Below, one piece after another: positions 36,574-49,841 of a DNA stretch of 64,000 bases. Source of the DNA: Sordaria brevicollis (Eukaryota; Ascomycota; Sordariomycetes; Sordariales; Sordariaceae). The notes below the pieces were generated by a model. It saw only the letters and a program-made list of their open reading frames with translations. It was not told where the DNA came from and ran no database searches. The DNA is taken from the NCBI GenBank assembly GCA_033439795.1, contig JAUTDP010000004.1:2790001-2854000 (forward strand), given 5' to 3'. Each line of letters starts with the position of its first letter. The first letter of the stretch is position 1. A program made the position numbers and the translations under genes.

Positions 36574-39049
36574 ACATCTTACCTCCTTGAGGTAGATTGG
36601 ATTCGAAAGGGTTGTGAAGAGCATGGAGTCATGATTGATGGAGGAGATGGGAAACAGGCCCAGTACTATGGGATGTGGAGGAATTGATGATACCGCTGAT
36701 TTGAAGATGGAGGAGATTCCAGAGAGGAGCGCAGATTTTGAAAAGCTCAGACAACTCGAGTGGAGGGAGGGGGACATTTATACCTACCTGGACATACTAT
36801 ACCGATAAAAATAATTATAATTGATATTTTGAAGCATCAGCAGACATAGATCACACAGCTTGAAAGATTCGTGAATGGTGATGGTCCAACAACTTGCGAA
36901 TGCAATTTTCGCCAATTGTTTGATTCGATCTCATGATTCACATCGCGTTGTGTTTGGATGAACATGGTTGCAACAGTGTCGTCAACTGCCGAAGAACCTT
37001 GCTGGCTGGGCAGATGCTAGCCATCTCCTAAGATAGGGGTTAGGGTTGACACCGCTCTTTTCTCACCCTGTGAGTTCCTCCAACTGGAAGCGGCGATGAT
37101 CTGCAGACACCTTCCACCGGGCTCCTGCTTTGGTGTTTTTCTTCCAGCAAGCAAACATCGAAATATCTCTGGGCAGGCAAAAGGCGGCAAGTTCCGATGA
37201 CCTCTATCCGACACGACAGGTCAACCAACCGCCCGCTGCGTGGAAGACTTAGTACAACAAGTTGGAGGGAGGGGGGAGTTTATGCATGGCGCTCGCAGCA
37301 ATATGGCTTGAGATTTGTTTTTCCTTGTTTCTTTCCCATCCGTCACATCCAACGAACCGAAAAATAGGCCGAAGAGGCCTGAGAGAGAAAAGCAAGACAA
37401 ACACATCTTCACACTTTCCATCCCGCCCGCCCATGGCTGCTGCAACTGCACACTGCGTGACCGTTGCACACCAGGGCACGTTGTGACGACCTGTCGCCTC
37501 CCGATATCCCGCAAAACCTTAATATTTCGATCGGCTGACGGCGCCAGCAATCCCTATAAACAGTGGTCTGACTTTGCTGCCTTGACTATATGGAGTCTCT
37601 GTGTGCTCATATCAGATGTCCGACTTCCCGCATCGTTGGTCAACAATGATCCCGGACAGCCATATGTCAGACTTGAAAACTCTGAAGCAAAACCAATGTT
37701 TTGTGTTCAGTTTCCCGGAGGAATCTTGAAGTCCGTGTGAAAGCGGTCTGGCACGACGATGGTTAGAACAACCAATGGGTTACCCCGGTTACCTGAACGT
37801 GCCTGGATTGAGTTCTGTGGAAGAAAGCAGCAATTCCCAAATCGGCCAGGTTACCCCTGAGGTTAGAGCAAAAACAGGACCACCGACCAAGAGTTCCAGG
37901 CCCTGTCCAATGGTGGGCGGGCCCCTTTTGGTGGACTCTTCGACATCGCTCACCGTGGGGATCGTCCGTGGGGGATTTGGGGAAAAGGGTCCTCCAAATT
38001 CCAAAAGGGAGAACAACCTCACGACAACAAACTCCAACCCAATATGAAAAGGAATGCCATGTCCGTCACAAGAAGAGCACGGGATTCCGTTTTACGTGCC
38101 GACCCAAACCAGTCGCCCGTCACATCTCATTCCCAAATGGGCATCATGGGAGTTGCGTAGGTGTCGCTTGGCCATTCATATCATCCTTCCCGTCTTCGCT
38201 CCCCCAGTTCCTCTCATCGGAGACGAAGAGTGGTGGACGGGTCAAGCCTGTCGCATTGGATTTGGGACATCGCTGTCAAAGTCCTCATTTCATCGACCGC
38301 TCTGGGGTTAGCGGCACAATATCCAACACCTCCGATCATTGGTCACGACACAGGTGTTCCTGGCATGAACCCGTTGGGACACCACCCACCGATGCCACCT
38401 CGAGCCCACCAACCCACCTGGTGCCGAGATGAGGCGCCCAGGGACCCCGAAGCGGTCGGCTCGCTGATTGGGTACAACCCCTGAGTCTATCACGACCTGC
38501 AGGTGAGCTTGTCTTTCCCCTTCCACGCAGCTTCCTCTTCGTTGTTGGCCCGCCCCAGGGAGACACAACTTTGAGTGAAAACTGCCAGGACATGGGGCAC
38601 GACATGGGCCACAGCATGCTCGGCTCCTCGTCGACCCATCCCAATCCCATCCCATTCCCCCGTCTGGGGTGAAGCTTAGCTTTTTCCTTCCTCGTGCACC
38701 AAGCCCGGGACAAGCCTTCTCTTTCTTCTCCTTCTGTCGCTCTCTTCGATCTTTCTCTCCCTCCACGGACCTTCGTTGGAACCTCACACTCGTTGACCTT
38801 GACCACCTTTGAAGCTCGACGCGCCTCGGCTTCTAGTGTGTCCGCCGAATCTTCTCACAATCATTTTCGACCCGACAATCCTTACGAGTTTATGTCCTAT
38901 GAACCACGGCTGGACTTCTGAATAGGAAAGCTTGTTAGCGCTGGATTTTATCTGAACGACATACGATCTTGGATAAGAGCTCATAATCTCGACGCGCTGA
39001 GCTCCACGACCAGTCAATAATCAAGGAAACAACCCATAGAGAGCCAACA
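36574..39049. other. Long intergenic region
   Basis: 3' flank of the alanine-rich gene and presumed promoter of the SUN gene. Several frames of 110-160 codons occur on both strands (for example 37968-38432 + and 38308-38787 -), but they overlap each other and show no domain, so I do not call genes. Confidence 0.45.
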
Positions 39050-40583
39050 ATGAAGCTCTCCACATTCCAGACCGCCCTTGGCGCGGCCTCATTATTCTTT
39101 AGTGCCCAGCCTGTCTCTGCCGGTCATGTAGGTCATCGCCATCTTCATGAACGTCCCACAAGGAGACACAGCCATGTCGAAGAGACCATCGAAAGAGTTG
39201 AGATGCCACAACTGCAAAAGAGGAAAGCCAAATGTTCGTTGCCCGACCACCCAGACCTTGTGTTTGTCCCTGGCGCCATGAACAATGGTTTCGCCATGAG
39301 CCCCGATGAGCCATGCGAGGACGGAAAGTGGTGCCCGTATGCTTGTGTTCCTGGAAAGGTTATGGCGCAATGGGAACCAAATTCGACTTACGTCTATCCG
39401 CAGTCAATGGTGAGTTGCAACATTCCTCGACCTGGCGGCAATCTGTGAAGTGCTAACAGACAGTCAAGAACGGTGGTCTGTATTGCAACAATGGAAAGCC
39501 TGAGAAGGCTTTTGACGACAAACCATATTGCGTGGATGGAACCGGTGCTGTTCAGGTCGTTAACAAGGCTGGAAAGATTGTCTCATTTTGCCAGACTGTC
39601 TTGCCTGGCAATGAGGCTATGATCATCCCCACCGACATCCATGGTCAGTCCAAGATCGCCGTGCCTGGACCATCTTATTGGGACTCAACCGCTGCACAGT
39701 AAGCATATCCACAGTATGGTGATGTTTACAACTCACAAGCTGACGTTCTCTCAGTTACTATATCAACGCACCTGGCGTCTCTTCTGCCGAGGGTTGCATT
39801 TGGGGTAGCCCAAGCAAGCCTATCGGAAACTGGAGTCCGTATGTTGCTGGAGCCAACACCGTTGGCGGTGGTGAGACGTATGTGAAGATTGCGTGGAACC
39901 CCATTTACATGGACTGCGACTGGAAGAAGACGAAGCCCAGCTTTGGTGTCAAGGTCGAGTGTCCCTCTGGAGGTTGCAATGGTCTCCCGTGTTCCATCGA
40001 CCCCTCCAAGCACGGCGTTGGAGGCTTGGAAAGCCCGGTTTCCACCAAGGGTGTCGGCGGTGCTCAGTTCTGCGTTGTCACCGTCCCCAAGGGACAGACT
40101 GCCAATATCGTGGTGTTCAACGTCGATGGCTCCAGCGATGAGCCCAAGACTTCGACCACCAAGAAGCCTGATCCTCCCAAGACTACCTCGACCAAGGAGG
40201 CACCCCCGCCGCCTAAGCCCACCTCTACGACCAAGACTCCCACCACCTCGTCGACTCCTCCTCCCACCACCTCTTCTGCGGCTCGCACATCGTCGGCTCC
40301 CATATCTTTGGCCATCAGCATAGAAGCGTCTTTTGCTGAGTCATCTGAGGCACCAACGGCCTCCAAGCCCGCGCTCTGGGGTGGTATCTTCAAGGAGAAC
40401 GGCACCGATTCGACCCCTACTAGCGACGCCCCCGAGACAACTGAAGCGCCAGAACTGACAGAAGCCGAGGAGTCCGCACCCGTCTCAACCTCATCAAAGA
40501 AGAACGATGGTGCAGCCCATGAGGGTGGCGCTGCCATTGCTGGCCTGGTGGTTGCCATTGTCGCCGCTGCAACTCTTCTTTAA
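39050..40583 (+). CDS. SUN-family (Sim1/Uth1/Nca3/Sun4-like) cell-wall protein, GPI-anchored
   Basis: Fungal SUN-domain proteins act at the cell wall, with beta-1,3-glucan binding or hydrolysis and roles in septation. Exons 39050-39409, 39469-39698 and 39755-40583 (introns 59 and 56 nt) give 472 residues. I placed the first acceptor at GTCAAG because it rebuilds the conserved QSMNGGLYC; acceptors a few bases upstream fit less well. Visible: signal peptide (about 1-24), a basic LQKRK site before the domain, CEDGKWCPYACVPG, SYWDSTAAHYYINAPGV, EGCIWGSP and WNPIYMDC. A Ser/Thr/Pro-rich stalk follows, then a hydrophobic tail after GGAA, which looks like a GPI-attachment signal. A GPI anchor is absent from the yeast SUN proteins. 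Confidence 0.9.
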
Positions 40584-42025
40584 ACTGCAGCCATTGCGCA
40601 TTTCTAGGAAGAGTTGGGTCTTTTGCCTTCTTGTACACGATGTTCGATTCTTCTCTTCTTCGACTTTCGGGAAACGGCCACAACGACATAGTGACTACAG
40701 TCAGCAAGAACCTCCATATGTCAAATCCCGGCAGTTGATTTACATACCTTTTTTTTTTTTTTCTCAACAAATCCCATATACATACCTTACACCCTAGTAC
40801 CTAGTGTCTATTGTTATTCCCGGGTGGCTTCCGCAAGCCTCAAAATTGGCGCGCCAAAAAGGCTAGCTGCTATTTGTTGCACTTCTTCGGTCAGTCCTTA
40901 CTCTTGCGAGCGAGCGACCTGCAATACTTGTCTACTTCGACTTTTTTTTTTTTTTTTTTTTTTTTAATTTTCGGGATCGGTTGGTTGGTTTTTTGCGAGG
41001 ATATCTATTTTTTTCTTGGTTCGGCGATATACCCCTTTAGCGACGAAGGTTTTGGATATCTTCTTGTTGTTGGATAATGTTTTGCGAAAAAGTCGGTCAG
41101 GAGATGAGTTGGATATGGGATGATGCTGGATGTCGAATGAATGTCAAACTATTGTGGTGAAAGGGAGCCAAAGGATGGGTAACCGAAGCATTTGGGGAAA
41201 AGTCTGGTAGACCTAGGGTCTCGGCTTCCCGGTGTGCTCTGATTGACGAGGGAATTGGGTTGGGTTGTTCTGGGAAACTTGTTATTATTTTGAGACGAGA
41301 CAACTGAATGAAAGAGCAAACGATGTTCCTGATGATGACGGAATCTGTTTAAATCCCAAATCCTGAACTTGAACTGAAATCAGAATCATGATGCCGAGGA
41401 TGTTATTGTGAGGATGCCATGTTGTGATACCGAATATGGAGTTTAAAGAAGTGGAAGAACAACAGAAAGATGGAAGGAGGAAGGAAGGAGACGATGAGAA
41501 CCCGCAAGAAACAAATCGAAGAAGGGAAGGAGAGAAAATTCTTAGGTAATAGGCAGAACCTCAAACATTTTATGAGGAACACAAGGCAGGTACGACTTGC
41601 TCGTGACTCGTTCTTGGCAGGTACTGTCATACATGTATGGGTCGTACCAGGTCAAGAAGTTGGACAAGGTTCTCACAGCTCGCCTCGCTCCACGTTGGCT
41701 TACCTACTTGTAGAGACCCCCCTCATCTGAAGTCGAAATACGAGCTCGCCTCGTACTAAAAATCACACATTCATCCTTCGTGTGGGTTCACATGCTTAAT
41801 GATGTTATATCCGAAGCAAGCTTATAGAACAAAACTTGATGTGATGCTTCAGTTTTACGATGCTTGTTGCAGTCTATGATTCTCTCAAACATGTGCAAGT
41901 ATGCATGCTTCCTTTTTCCACAGAGGTAGCAAAATCACCATCTTGAAGTGAAAGGCCACCATAGAACAGCAACAGCCACTACCCATCAAGACCCATTTCC
42001 CATCACCAGCTCACATCAACCCAAA
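40584..42025. other. Convergent intergenic region with poly-T runs
   Basis: Spacer between the stop codons of the SUN gene (+) and the PCI-domain gene (-). It contains a 24-nt T run at 40942-40965 and a shorter one at about 40749-40762. No gene seen. Confidence 0.55.
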
Positions 42026-43715
42026 TCAACTCATCCTAACCCACCCCGGCACATCATCAAACTCCCCCGGCGGCTCCGTCGCCTCGCCAGCATCAGCAGC
42101 CGCCAAATCATCCTCATAATCCTCCCTGAACCTCTCCATGATACTCTCATACGGCACCGGCCAACCCGCCAGCACCGCATTCCCCCCCTTGCGCTTAGCG
42201 CCCTCGACCGCGAACTTCTTCTGTTGGCGAGCAATGAACCCATTAAGCAGGCCCGCGTACACAAGACCCGCGACGACCGACTCCATGCTGTCCAAGTCCG
42301 GTTGCTTGTTTCCGAAGATAAGGCCCTCGGAGGGCATCAAGCGTTTTAGTTGTCCCCCCGGGGGAGGGGTGAGGGTGAGGATGTTACCTGTGACAACGGG
42401 ATTGTAGCCTTCGAGGAGTTTTTGCACGTAGGTCGCTGTTGTTACCAGGTCGGATAAGTTAAGGGCGGGCGCGCGGTTGGTCATCATGTTAGGATCGGAA
42501 CCAGCGGTGGCGCCCTCCCAGGTAAGAAGGAAAGTCTTGCGCGTGAAGGAGCGCCAGACGAGCGATTTGAGACGGTAGAGGAGAGTCAAATAGAGACCGC
42601 GGTCCCAGAGCCAGTCTCGGCTGGGACCGTTGAGGGCCTGGTAAAAGGCGACAAAGTTGCCGGTCCGGATGGCGGCGCAGATGGGGATGAAGATGTCGGC
42701 GAAGCCAGCGGCTTCGGGCCGTGAGAGGAGCTGCTGGGAGGGGAAACGGCCGAGCAAAAGGTTGGAGGGGATCCAGTAGATGAGGATCTGGCGGCGGTGC
42801 TTGAGGAATTGTGGGTGACATTGCCGGTAGGCTTCTTCGAAACACCAGTGGGCGCGCATGTAATGCCCGTGGTCGAAGTTGAAGCGGCCGAGATAGTAAA
42901 GGAAGGTTACCCGTTGGGATGCTGGGTATAAGGAGAGTGCTGGTCCGCTTGTGGAGAGGTTGGTAAACATCTGAACGGCGAGTCGTGACTTGTCGCACTA
43001 TGAAATGGTATGACTATGAGTATTTCTTCGAAATCATCTTACAGGAAGAAGCAGCAACAAGACTTACGGCAAAGAGTAGCTTCAATGTCAAGTTCGCGAA
43101 CAAATACACAGCAATCTTCTTCCCCTTTGGAGGTTGCCATCGAGTACTTGATCGGTCTGTGAGACATGATGTGAAAATCTTCTGGATGATGTCGGCGGCA
43201 AGCTCGACAATCGACTTCTTCTCCCCAGCTTCGTCACCGGTCTGATCGCCCTGAATCTGGGCCATGAGGGAAGGCTCCTTAGTAATGCTCATAACCAACT
43301 TGGAAAGCGCCTCGGAAAGTGACATGCTGGTTTGTAGAAGCATGATGCCATATGTGGGATTAGCAAGTGCATTGGCACATGATATCAGCAAGTCGCTGAG
43401 ACGACCATAGAGCTTCACGATGTCGTTGAAGTCCACATCGCGCCAGTACTTCAAGTACTCCTCCATGAACGAGTTGAAGCCGGGCCACGGAGAGCCTCTT
43501 CCTTCTGGAACGTCATCCTCCTCTGGTAAATGCTTCTCAACCAGCTTTTCGATATTGCCAGAGTTGGCTGGACACGATGACCTCAGCTGTTGCCCTAGTT
43601 CATAATAATGCTGGGCAACATTCGGCTCGACCTGCAACCAGTTGCGTAGCTCGTCCCCATTTTGATTTTGTACGAACGCGCGGATGCTGCCCAGAAATTC
43701 TGAAATAAGGCTCAT
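42026..43715 (-). CDS. PCI-domain protein, Csn12/Thp1 (PCID2) family
   Basis: Members of this family work in mRNA export and splicing-linked complexes (Thp1 in TREX-2, Csn12 with Thp3) and were first named as COP9-signalosome-associated. Exons 43715-43068 and 42997-42026 join in phase 0 (intron 70 nt, GTAAGT donor) to 539 residues, a usual length. The join gives LKLLFACDKSRLAVQMF. The middle region FLYYLGRFNFDHGHYMRAHWCFEEAY followed by RRQILIYWIPSNLLLGR is the typical helical repeat ahead of the PCI winged helix. The C-terminus has LVYAGLLNGFIARQQKKFAVE, matching the family's final helices. Whether it is the Csn12 or the Thp1 orthologue cannot be settled by eye. Confidence 0.87.
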
Positions 43716-44477
43716 GGCTGCCCCTGTGGTAATCTGTGGTTGACGCGCTCGTGGGCAGTCGGACCGTTCTCGACAATTTCAGCTTCCTCCCCCAAGTTCC
43801 TAGCCCGGCCGTGCCAGGGCGCAAACAGGAGCGGAAGTCGACTTGATCTCCTGTTGGAGGATGACTGGCGGGGCGAGTCGTAGTATGTTTTCGCAATCTG
43901 ATAAATGAGTAATGAAGTGGGAAGGAAGCTGTCGCTCAAGGACCAATTACAAATGATGCGCTAAGTTTCTTCTTGTGGTTGTTGTTGGTTGTTGGGTTTG
44001 CTAGAAGAGGTGCAGACGGTGGAAGTGAGGTTCGCGGTCTCTCAAAGGCGACTGAGGTTGAGGTGAGTGTTGCTTGCACTGTGCTGCATTGATGATGCGT
44101 GCCCAAGTTAATTGAAAGGCAACAACCCTAACCCGGGTTCTTCACCTGCGAACCTTTGGGACTTTTGTTGCAAGCAACTGAAGAATTGGTTCGTTTGTTG
44201 TTCCGGTTATTTTCAGTTTCAGATCTACAACAACTCCGATTCACCGATTTCGGAATACTGGTATGAGTTCTTTCACTTCTTCAATTCCATTTGTCGCTTT
44301 TACCCAACAAGATGCATCTGTAACTATGTGCAGACCGGCCCTGCTTCTGGCAGCGCAATATACCATTTGTACATGAAAGGAAACCCAAACCAACTCCAAA
44401 GCTTTGCAAATCTTCATCACGATACAAGACAATTTTCAACACACAGCCCCAACCATTAACGCCTCATTACCGCCCAT
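43716..44477. other. Intergenic region upstream of the PCI-domain gene
   Basis: 5' leader and promoter of the PCI-domain gene (-) and the 3' flank of the acetyltransferase gene (-). No gene or RNA seen. Confidence 0.5.
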
Positions 44478-45834
44478 TTATACCGACTCAATCCTCTGGA
44501 CAACCATGGCGGTGGCGGCACCACCGCCGTTGCAGATGGCAGCGACGCCGTACTGACCAGGCTGGAGCTGGTGAAGAAGGGTAACAAGGATACGGGATCC
44601 GGAGCTACCAAGGGCGTGGCCGAGAGCAATGGCGCCACCGAGAGGGTTGACGTTAGCGCCCTCGAGGCCGAGAATCTTCGCGTTGGCCTTGATCACGGCG
44701 GCGAAAGCCTCGTTGAACTCCCAAACGGAAACCTGGTCTTTGCTGATGCCGGCGCGCTTGAGAGCAAGCTCGACAGCCTTGGAGGGCGCAATGGGGAAGT
44801 CGATGGGGTCCATGGCAGCATCAGCAGAGCTGACGATGCGGGCAAGAACCCTCGAGCCCTTGCCGAACTCCTGGGCGAGCGACTTGTTGCCGAGAACCAG
44901 AGCACTGGCGCCATCGTTGAGGGTGGAGGCGTTGGCAGCAGTGACGGTACCGGTGCCATCACGGACGAAGGCAGGCTTGAGGGTGGGAACCTTCTCCAGC
45001 TTGATGTCGTTGTAGCCCTCATCCACCTCGATGATCTTGTCGCCCTTCTTGCCGGGAACGGTGACCGGGACAACCTCATCAGCAAACCTTCCCGAAGCCC
45101 AAGCCTCCTGGGCGCGCTTGTAGGACTGGATAGCGTACTCGTCCTGCTCCTCGCGGGAGATCTGGAACTTCTTGGCAGTGTTCTCAGCGCAGTTGCCCAT
45201 GTGGAACTCGTTGTAGACGTCGGTCAAACCATCCTTGATGAGGCCATCCTCCATCTTGATGTGACCGAAGGGAGGCATGCCGCTAGCGCGGGGAACGTAG
45301 TATGGCACCCTGGTCATGTTCTCCATACCACCGGCAACCTGGGCCTCCGCAAGACCGAGCTGAATGTTCTGCGCGGCGAACACGACAGCCTTGAGACCGG
45401 AAGCGCACACCTTGTTGATGGTGATGGCTTCTACGTTGGGGGAAAGGCCGGCGAAGATGGTGGCCTGACGAGCGGGAGCCTGGCCGACGGAGCCCTGAAG
45501 AACGTTGCCCATGTAGACATCGGTGATCTTCTCAACGGGGATACCGGATCGCTTGATAGCCTCCTTGATGGCAACAGCACCAAGCTTGGGAGCAGGAACG
45601 GTGGTGTAAGAGCCATTGAACTGGCAAATGTTAGTATCAGCGCCGTCTGTTGGGATTGGACTCTTAAGTTGCGGAGCGGCTCACCTTGGCAGTGGGTGTC
45701 CTCACACCACTGAGAATGTAGGCATCCTGAATTTGCTGACGAAGAGCAGACTGGGTGGAAAAGAGACGAGCAGAAGCGACACGAGAAGTGCGCGAAGCCG
45801 ATCCAACGGCTGTCCTGGCGTGGCAAAGGACCAT
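44478..45834 (-). CDS. Acetyl-CoA C-acetyltransferase (thiolase), probably mitochondrial
   Basis: Condenses two acetyl-CoA to acetoacetyl-CoA, or the reverse, feeding sterol or ketone and amino-acid metabolism. Exons 45834-45685 and 45620-44478 (intron 64 nt) give 430 residues. Catalytic residues are visible: Cys122 in NKVCASG, His385 in [10 protein letters not shown] and Cys413 in AICNGGGAA. The N-terminus ([25 protein letters not shown]) is rich in Arg and Ser and poor in acids, like a mitochondrial presequence, and extends beyond the conserved start at about residue 36. That favours the mitochondrial ACAT1-like form over the cytosolic Erg10 form. It is divergent from mus-8, sharing a 1.5-kb intergenic region. 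The opposite strand is open for 380 codons and is a shadow. Confidence 0.93.
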
Positions 45835-47390
45835 TTTTGCTGTGTGAAAAAGAAGGAGCTGCAGCTGGTGACAAATAGGTTACAGGATGCAGGGACTGGT
45901 ACTGCACAGCAGGCGCAGATGTCGAAGGAAATCTGGTATCGAAGGAAGTTGGAGATGTCCAGAGAGGAATGAACAACAGCACAACAGAAAAAGCAACACA
46001 GAACAATAGGATGAGAAAAACAGGAACAGGAACGGAAGCAAAAAGGTTATGTAGTATGCTTGGGAAAAAAAAGATTAATAAACCACCAAGCTGGGGAGGC
46101 GAGCGAGCAGTGCTCTCTCTTTTTTCCTCGGAGCTTGTGAGAGACCATGACGGCACTGGTCGGCTTGTGACGGTACAGGTGGAGAGGGATTCACACAAAA
46201 GCGAAGCTTCACCCCGCCAATTGAGCGCCAAAAGTGGCCACCACCGTGGTTTTCGCGGGGACCCCAAGGGGCACATGGGACACAAAAGCTTGGTATCCGG
46301 GGTTTTCCGTGGAGTCTGCCGCTGACAGACAGGGGAAGCTCACCCACAATGCCCTGCTTGGGCCATGTCGAGGCCCTGCCGTGGCCGGGCGGATGGAGGA
46401 ATATGGAGGAGGAGTTGAGGCCGCGGCGGAGAAACGGATCCGGAGGTGGACGCTCTTCCCGTCTCCATTATCATTCAGTTTCTTTGCTACCAGCCCGGTG
46501 TCGGCATCATAGCGGTACCCGTATAAGTAAGTACCTGGGGCTCTACGGTTCGTATAGACCCAGGGATCAAAGCTCCAAACTGCACGCTCAGCAGTCGTTT
46601 CGCATCACGATGATCTATCCCAACCGTGCTTGTTCCTGCAATCACCGTCCCGCGCGCGTGTCTTGTGTGTGTTGGGTTGAAGAAGCAAACCACTTTACGC
46701 GCGAAACAAAGGCCGAGCTCCCAACGCGATTTCAGATGCTGCGTTAGCTGGTTACTAATATTTTAAAGCAAATGACTTCAGTTTGATGTGGCGTTGAAGT
46801 ATTTTCGGGCAGCGACTACCGGGGAGTGTGCCACACAAGAAAGCTTGATCCCATTGTTTCAACCCGAACAAGTGGCTGTCATGCACAATCCAAAAACGAT
46901 GTTTTGGTCGGGATCCATTTGTCAGTCCGGTTCAAAGGTGATTTGGCTGGACAACCGTCCAGCTGTGGCGGGCACGATAGGGGACACCCAACTGAACAGC
47001 TGGCAGCCACACTGAGCACGTGCCACAACCGCCTTAACATGAAAAATGATTGGTTGAGAAAGAGGCATTGGACAAGCCAGCGGCAATTCCCAGCCGGTCA
47101 CTGGGTGTTCGTTGCCCTCGGCGCGCATTCTCCCAGCTTCTTCCTTTGTGACGCCCCCCTCCAATCAGTTGGGTACGATAAGATAGCGGTCGTTAATGCG
47201 CGTTCACTTGGCTGGCTCTGCTGGTTTCCGTCATTCATCTCCGCATCTTCCAAAACAGTTGATTGTCTCTTCGCTACTCCCACAAGGAACACCATCTCGA
47301 CCGAACAAAGCATCGCATCCTATCGCATCGACGTTGTAGCTCCCTTTCTATACGTTTTCGCCGATCCAATAACCCATCAACAAAGCCAAA
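45835..47390. other. Divergent promoter region
   Basis: Shared upstream region of the acetyltransferase (-) and mus-8 (+). The frame at 46826-47575 runs over the first mus-8 exons in another frame and is accidental. No other gene is supported. Confidence 0.55.
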
Positions 47391-48104
47391 ATGTCAACTG
47401 CTGCCCGCCGCCGGCTTATGCGAGACTTCAAGGTGCGAGAGACATGAGCCATCCCGTTGGGTTCACACCGCTCGATGACTCGGCCGCCTCCATGAGCGCA
47501 ACATACTCACAACTTTTTTCAACAGCGCATGCAAACCGATCCTCCTGCTGGTGTTTCCGCCTCTCCCGTACCTGATAATGTTATGACCTGGTAAGGAGAA
47601 TTGGGTTCCGTTGCGATGCCCGCTATGGGCGGCCTACCCCCGATACGGCGATGACTAACATGGTCTCTCCATACAGGAACGCCGTGATTATTGGACCCGC
47701 CGATACGCCCTTCGAAGATGGCACCTTTCGCCTTGTGATGCACTTCGAGGAGCAGTATCCCAACAAGCCTCCCTCGGTCAAGTTCATCAGCGAGATGTTC
47801 CACCCTAATGTTTATGCCACCGGCGAACTTTGTTTGGACATTCTCCAGAACCGCTGGAGTCCTACCTATGACGTTGCGGCTGTGCTAACGAGTATTCAGA
47901 GGTACGCCCCAACAATATCTTGCTTGAGTCCGTCTATTTTTTCGATTGTGTCAATATGCTGACAAATTGATCCTCTCCAGTTTGCTTAACGACCCGAACA
48001 CCGGATCCCCAGCGAACGTCGAAGCCTCCAACCTGTACAAAGACAACCGCAAGGAATACCACAAGAGAGTCCGGGAAACTGTTGAGAAGAGCTGGGAGGA
48101 TTGA
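47391..48104 (+). CDS. mus-8: Ubiquitin-conjugating enzyme E2, RAD6 orthologue
   Basis: E2 enzyme that monoubiquitinates PCNA for post-replication repair (with Rad18) and histone H2B (with Bre1); nuclear. Four coding exons, 47391-47432, 47526-47590, 47677-47901 and 47981-48104 (introns 93, 86 and 79 nt), give 151 residues. The sequence is collinear with RAD6: start [32 protein letters not shown] with catalytic Cys88, and the end [17 protein letters not shown]. It lacks the acidic tail of budding-yeast Rad6, as in fission yeast and animals. In Neurospora the RAD6 gene is mus-8, and its position next to the conventional kinesin fits my recollection of that genome, which I cannot check here. Confidence 0.97.
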
Positions 48105-49841
48105 ACGGTTGCCACATTCCATCAGCACAAGCCGCGTCGATATGGCGAAAAAGCCCATTACACGCTCAGGGCCCTGCAGCGCGATATCGATTAGGCTTAC
48201 AGGCCTTTTCGAGAAATATCCTTCCGGCTCTACTACCGAACGCCCTTTTTCGATCCACGACTAGCGGACGAGATGAGGTTATTCACTCTGGGGGATACAT
48301 TTGGTTTTGCCCTTTCAGGCATTGAGGATGGGACAGATGGCGTGATATCACACATTGCATTTGGGAGGCGTCAATGTTTTGGGGGGGCGTTCTTTGTATT
48401 TTCAGCAGTCCGCATCTCTTGCTTATTGATGGCTGAGAGTTAGCCTTGCTTGTACTGCAATGGAGAGCGCGGGATTGCTTGGGTTTCTCGACACATTTGG
48501 GCGGTTGCCGGGTCTGGAGTTTAGGCGCTCGTATCATACCACGACAAGCATATCTGGCGAGGCAGTCCCTGGATAACCTCAACTCACATCAAGCGGCCCT
48601 TGATAGTGTCCTTCCCTTTTGTCCCAAGAGGTGAATGAGGAAATGTTGTCTCTTTAGGTTTCATAAACGAAAATGATCACAGCGTTATGCCGCATGGTTT
48701 AGCGTCCCTATACCGAGGTTTCCAAAGTGTCCTGCATTCCCAGCTGTTACGGGAAATGTGTACATGAATGACGCTGCTTACACTTACATGGTTCATGTAT
48801 TGTCTGTAAGGCTTAGGGTCATGTCTAATGTGCACTTTTGAACAGCGGCGTCCCTTGATAGATGCTCACTCTAACAAGCACACCTTGAATGCAAGGTCCC
48901 TGCGTGAAATAGAGACAGATTGACTGCGCCTGGGTGGAAGAATAGAGGTACCTACGTCTCTAGATAATTAGGTTGGGTTATAGTCACAGTTATACCGACT
49001 ATGTTGTTCCGTTCATAATGTTCCTGTCAATCGACTATTATAGAGGAGCCACATGAAGGATCAGGCTGTCACATTGTAGTAAACTAACCTTTGACACCAG
49101 CCTGTAGAGGTAGCCCTTGTTTACTAGCAACTGGAGGTTAACATTTCAATTGGAGTGATTTGAATTTCGTAATTTTCCATCAGTGTAAAAAGAAAGGAAC
49201 AGTACTAACACTAAATACCACCGGATTGGAAAGGTAGGCCAAGCAAGGAAGCTCGTTGTTGGGGGTGCATCTCTTCAAGTCGAGAGTATTGCGTGCTTGT
49301 AATACTTGGGCATGCCAGGTACCCGTCGGCAAATTGGGGACTGGGTTTCAGATAACAGATACCTGGACAAAAAGACTAGAGCCGTACGGTAGAGGTATGG
49401 TAGTCAACTCTGTGCTCTCCAATTTTCCGGTATGCTGGACGGGGCATCCGATCTTCACCTCCGGCAGGTACCAACACACTTTGCCAGGAGGTACCGGTCG
49501 CCGCCCGCCTCGCAGCCCCAGCCGCCCCGAGTGCCGTCCCGTATTTGTTAGGGACAGGGGCAGCAGGCGCGGGCAACTCCCGTCGTGGATCCGCACAGCG
49601 CGCGTTCTTGCCTCAAGAGGCCCCAGCCGAGTCGAGTCGTCCACTGGCAACGACTGGCAAAGGTTCGCTTTCAGGGCCATCGTCCCCCTGGCGGCCCTGC
49701 GCACCGTCCAATCCCACAGGCATCCAGCGTCTCAGGCTGCGACTCTGCACTGACCGACAAGACCCCACCATCTTCATCGCGTTTCGACATTATCTCAGTG
49801 CTCAGACCTTCTTACTTTTTTAGGCAGGGACGTTCATAGAT
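48105..49841. other. Intergenic region left of the RIP block
   Basis: mus-8 3' flank, then unique-looking sequence of normal base composition, becoming GC-rich at about 49480-49750. The frame at 49256-49753 (+) has no recognisable domain. TCAGACC...TTTTTTAGGC at 49802-49825 recurs inverted at 49960-49978, just inside the AT-rich block, and may mark its left edge. Confidence 0.45.

Noticed and set aside
35626..36777. Ser/Gly-rich 383-codon frame antisense to the alanine-rich protein
   Set aside because: Produced by GCC/GCT repeats read on the other strand; the plus strand has signal peptide, TATA box and good start context.
44571..45713. 380-codon open frame antisense to the acetyltransferase
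   Set aside because: Shadow of codon bias; it runs across the intron of the real gene without any domain.
46826..47575. 249-codon frame over the mus-8 promoter and first exons
   Set aside because: Wrong frame for mus-8, no domain; the spliced RAD6 model explains the region.
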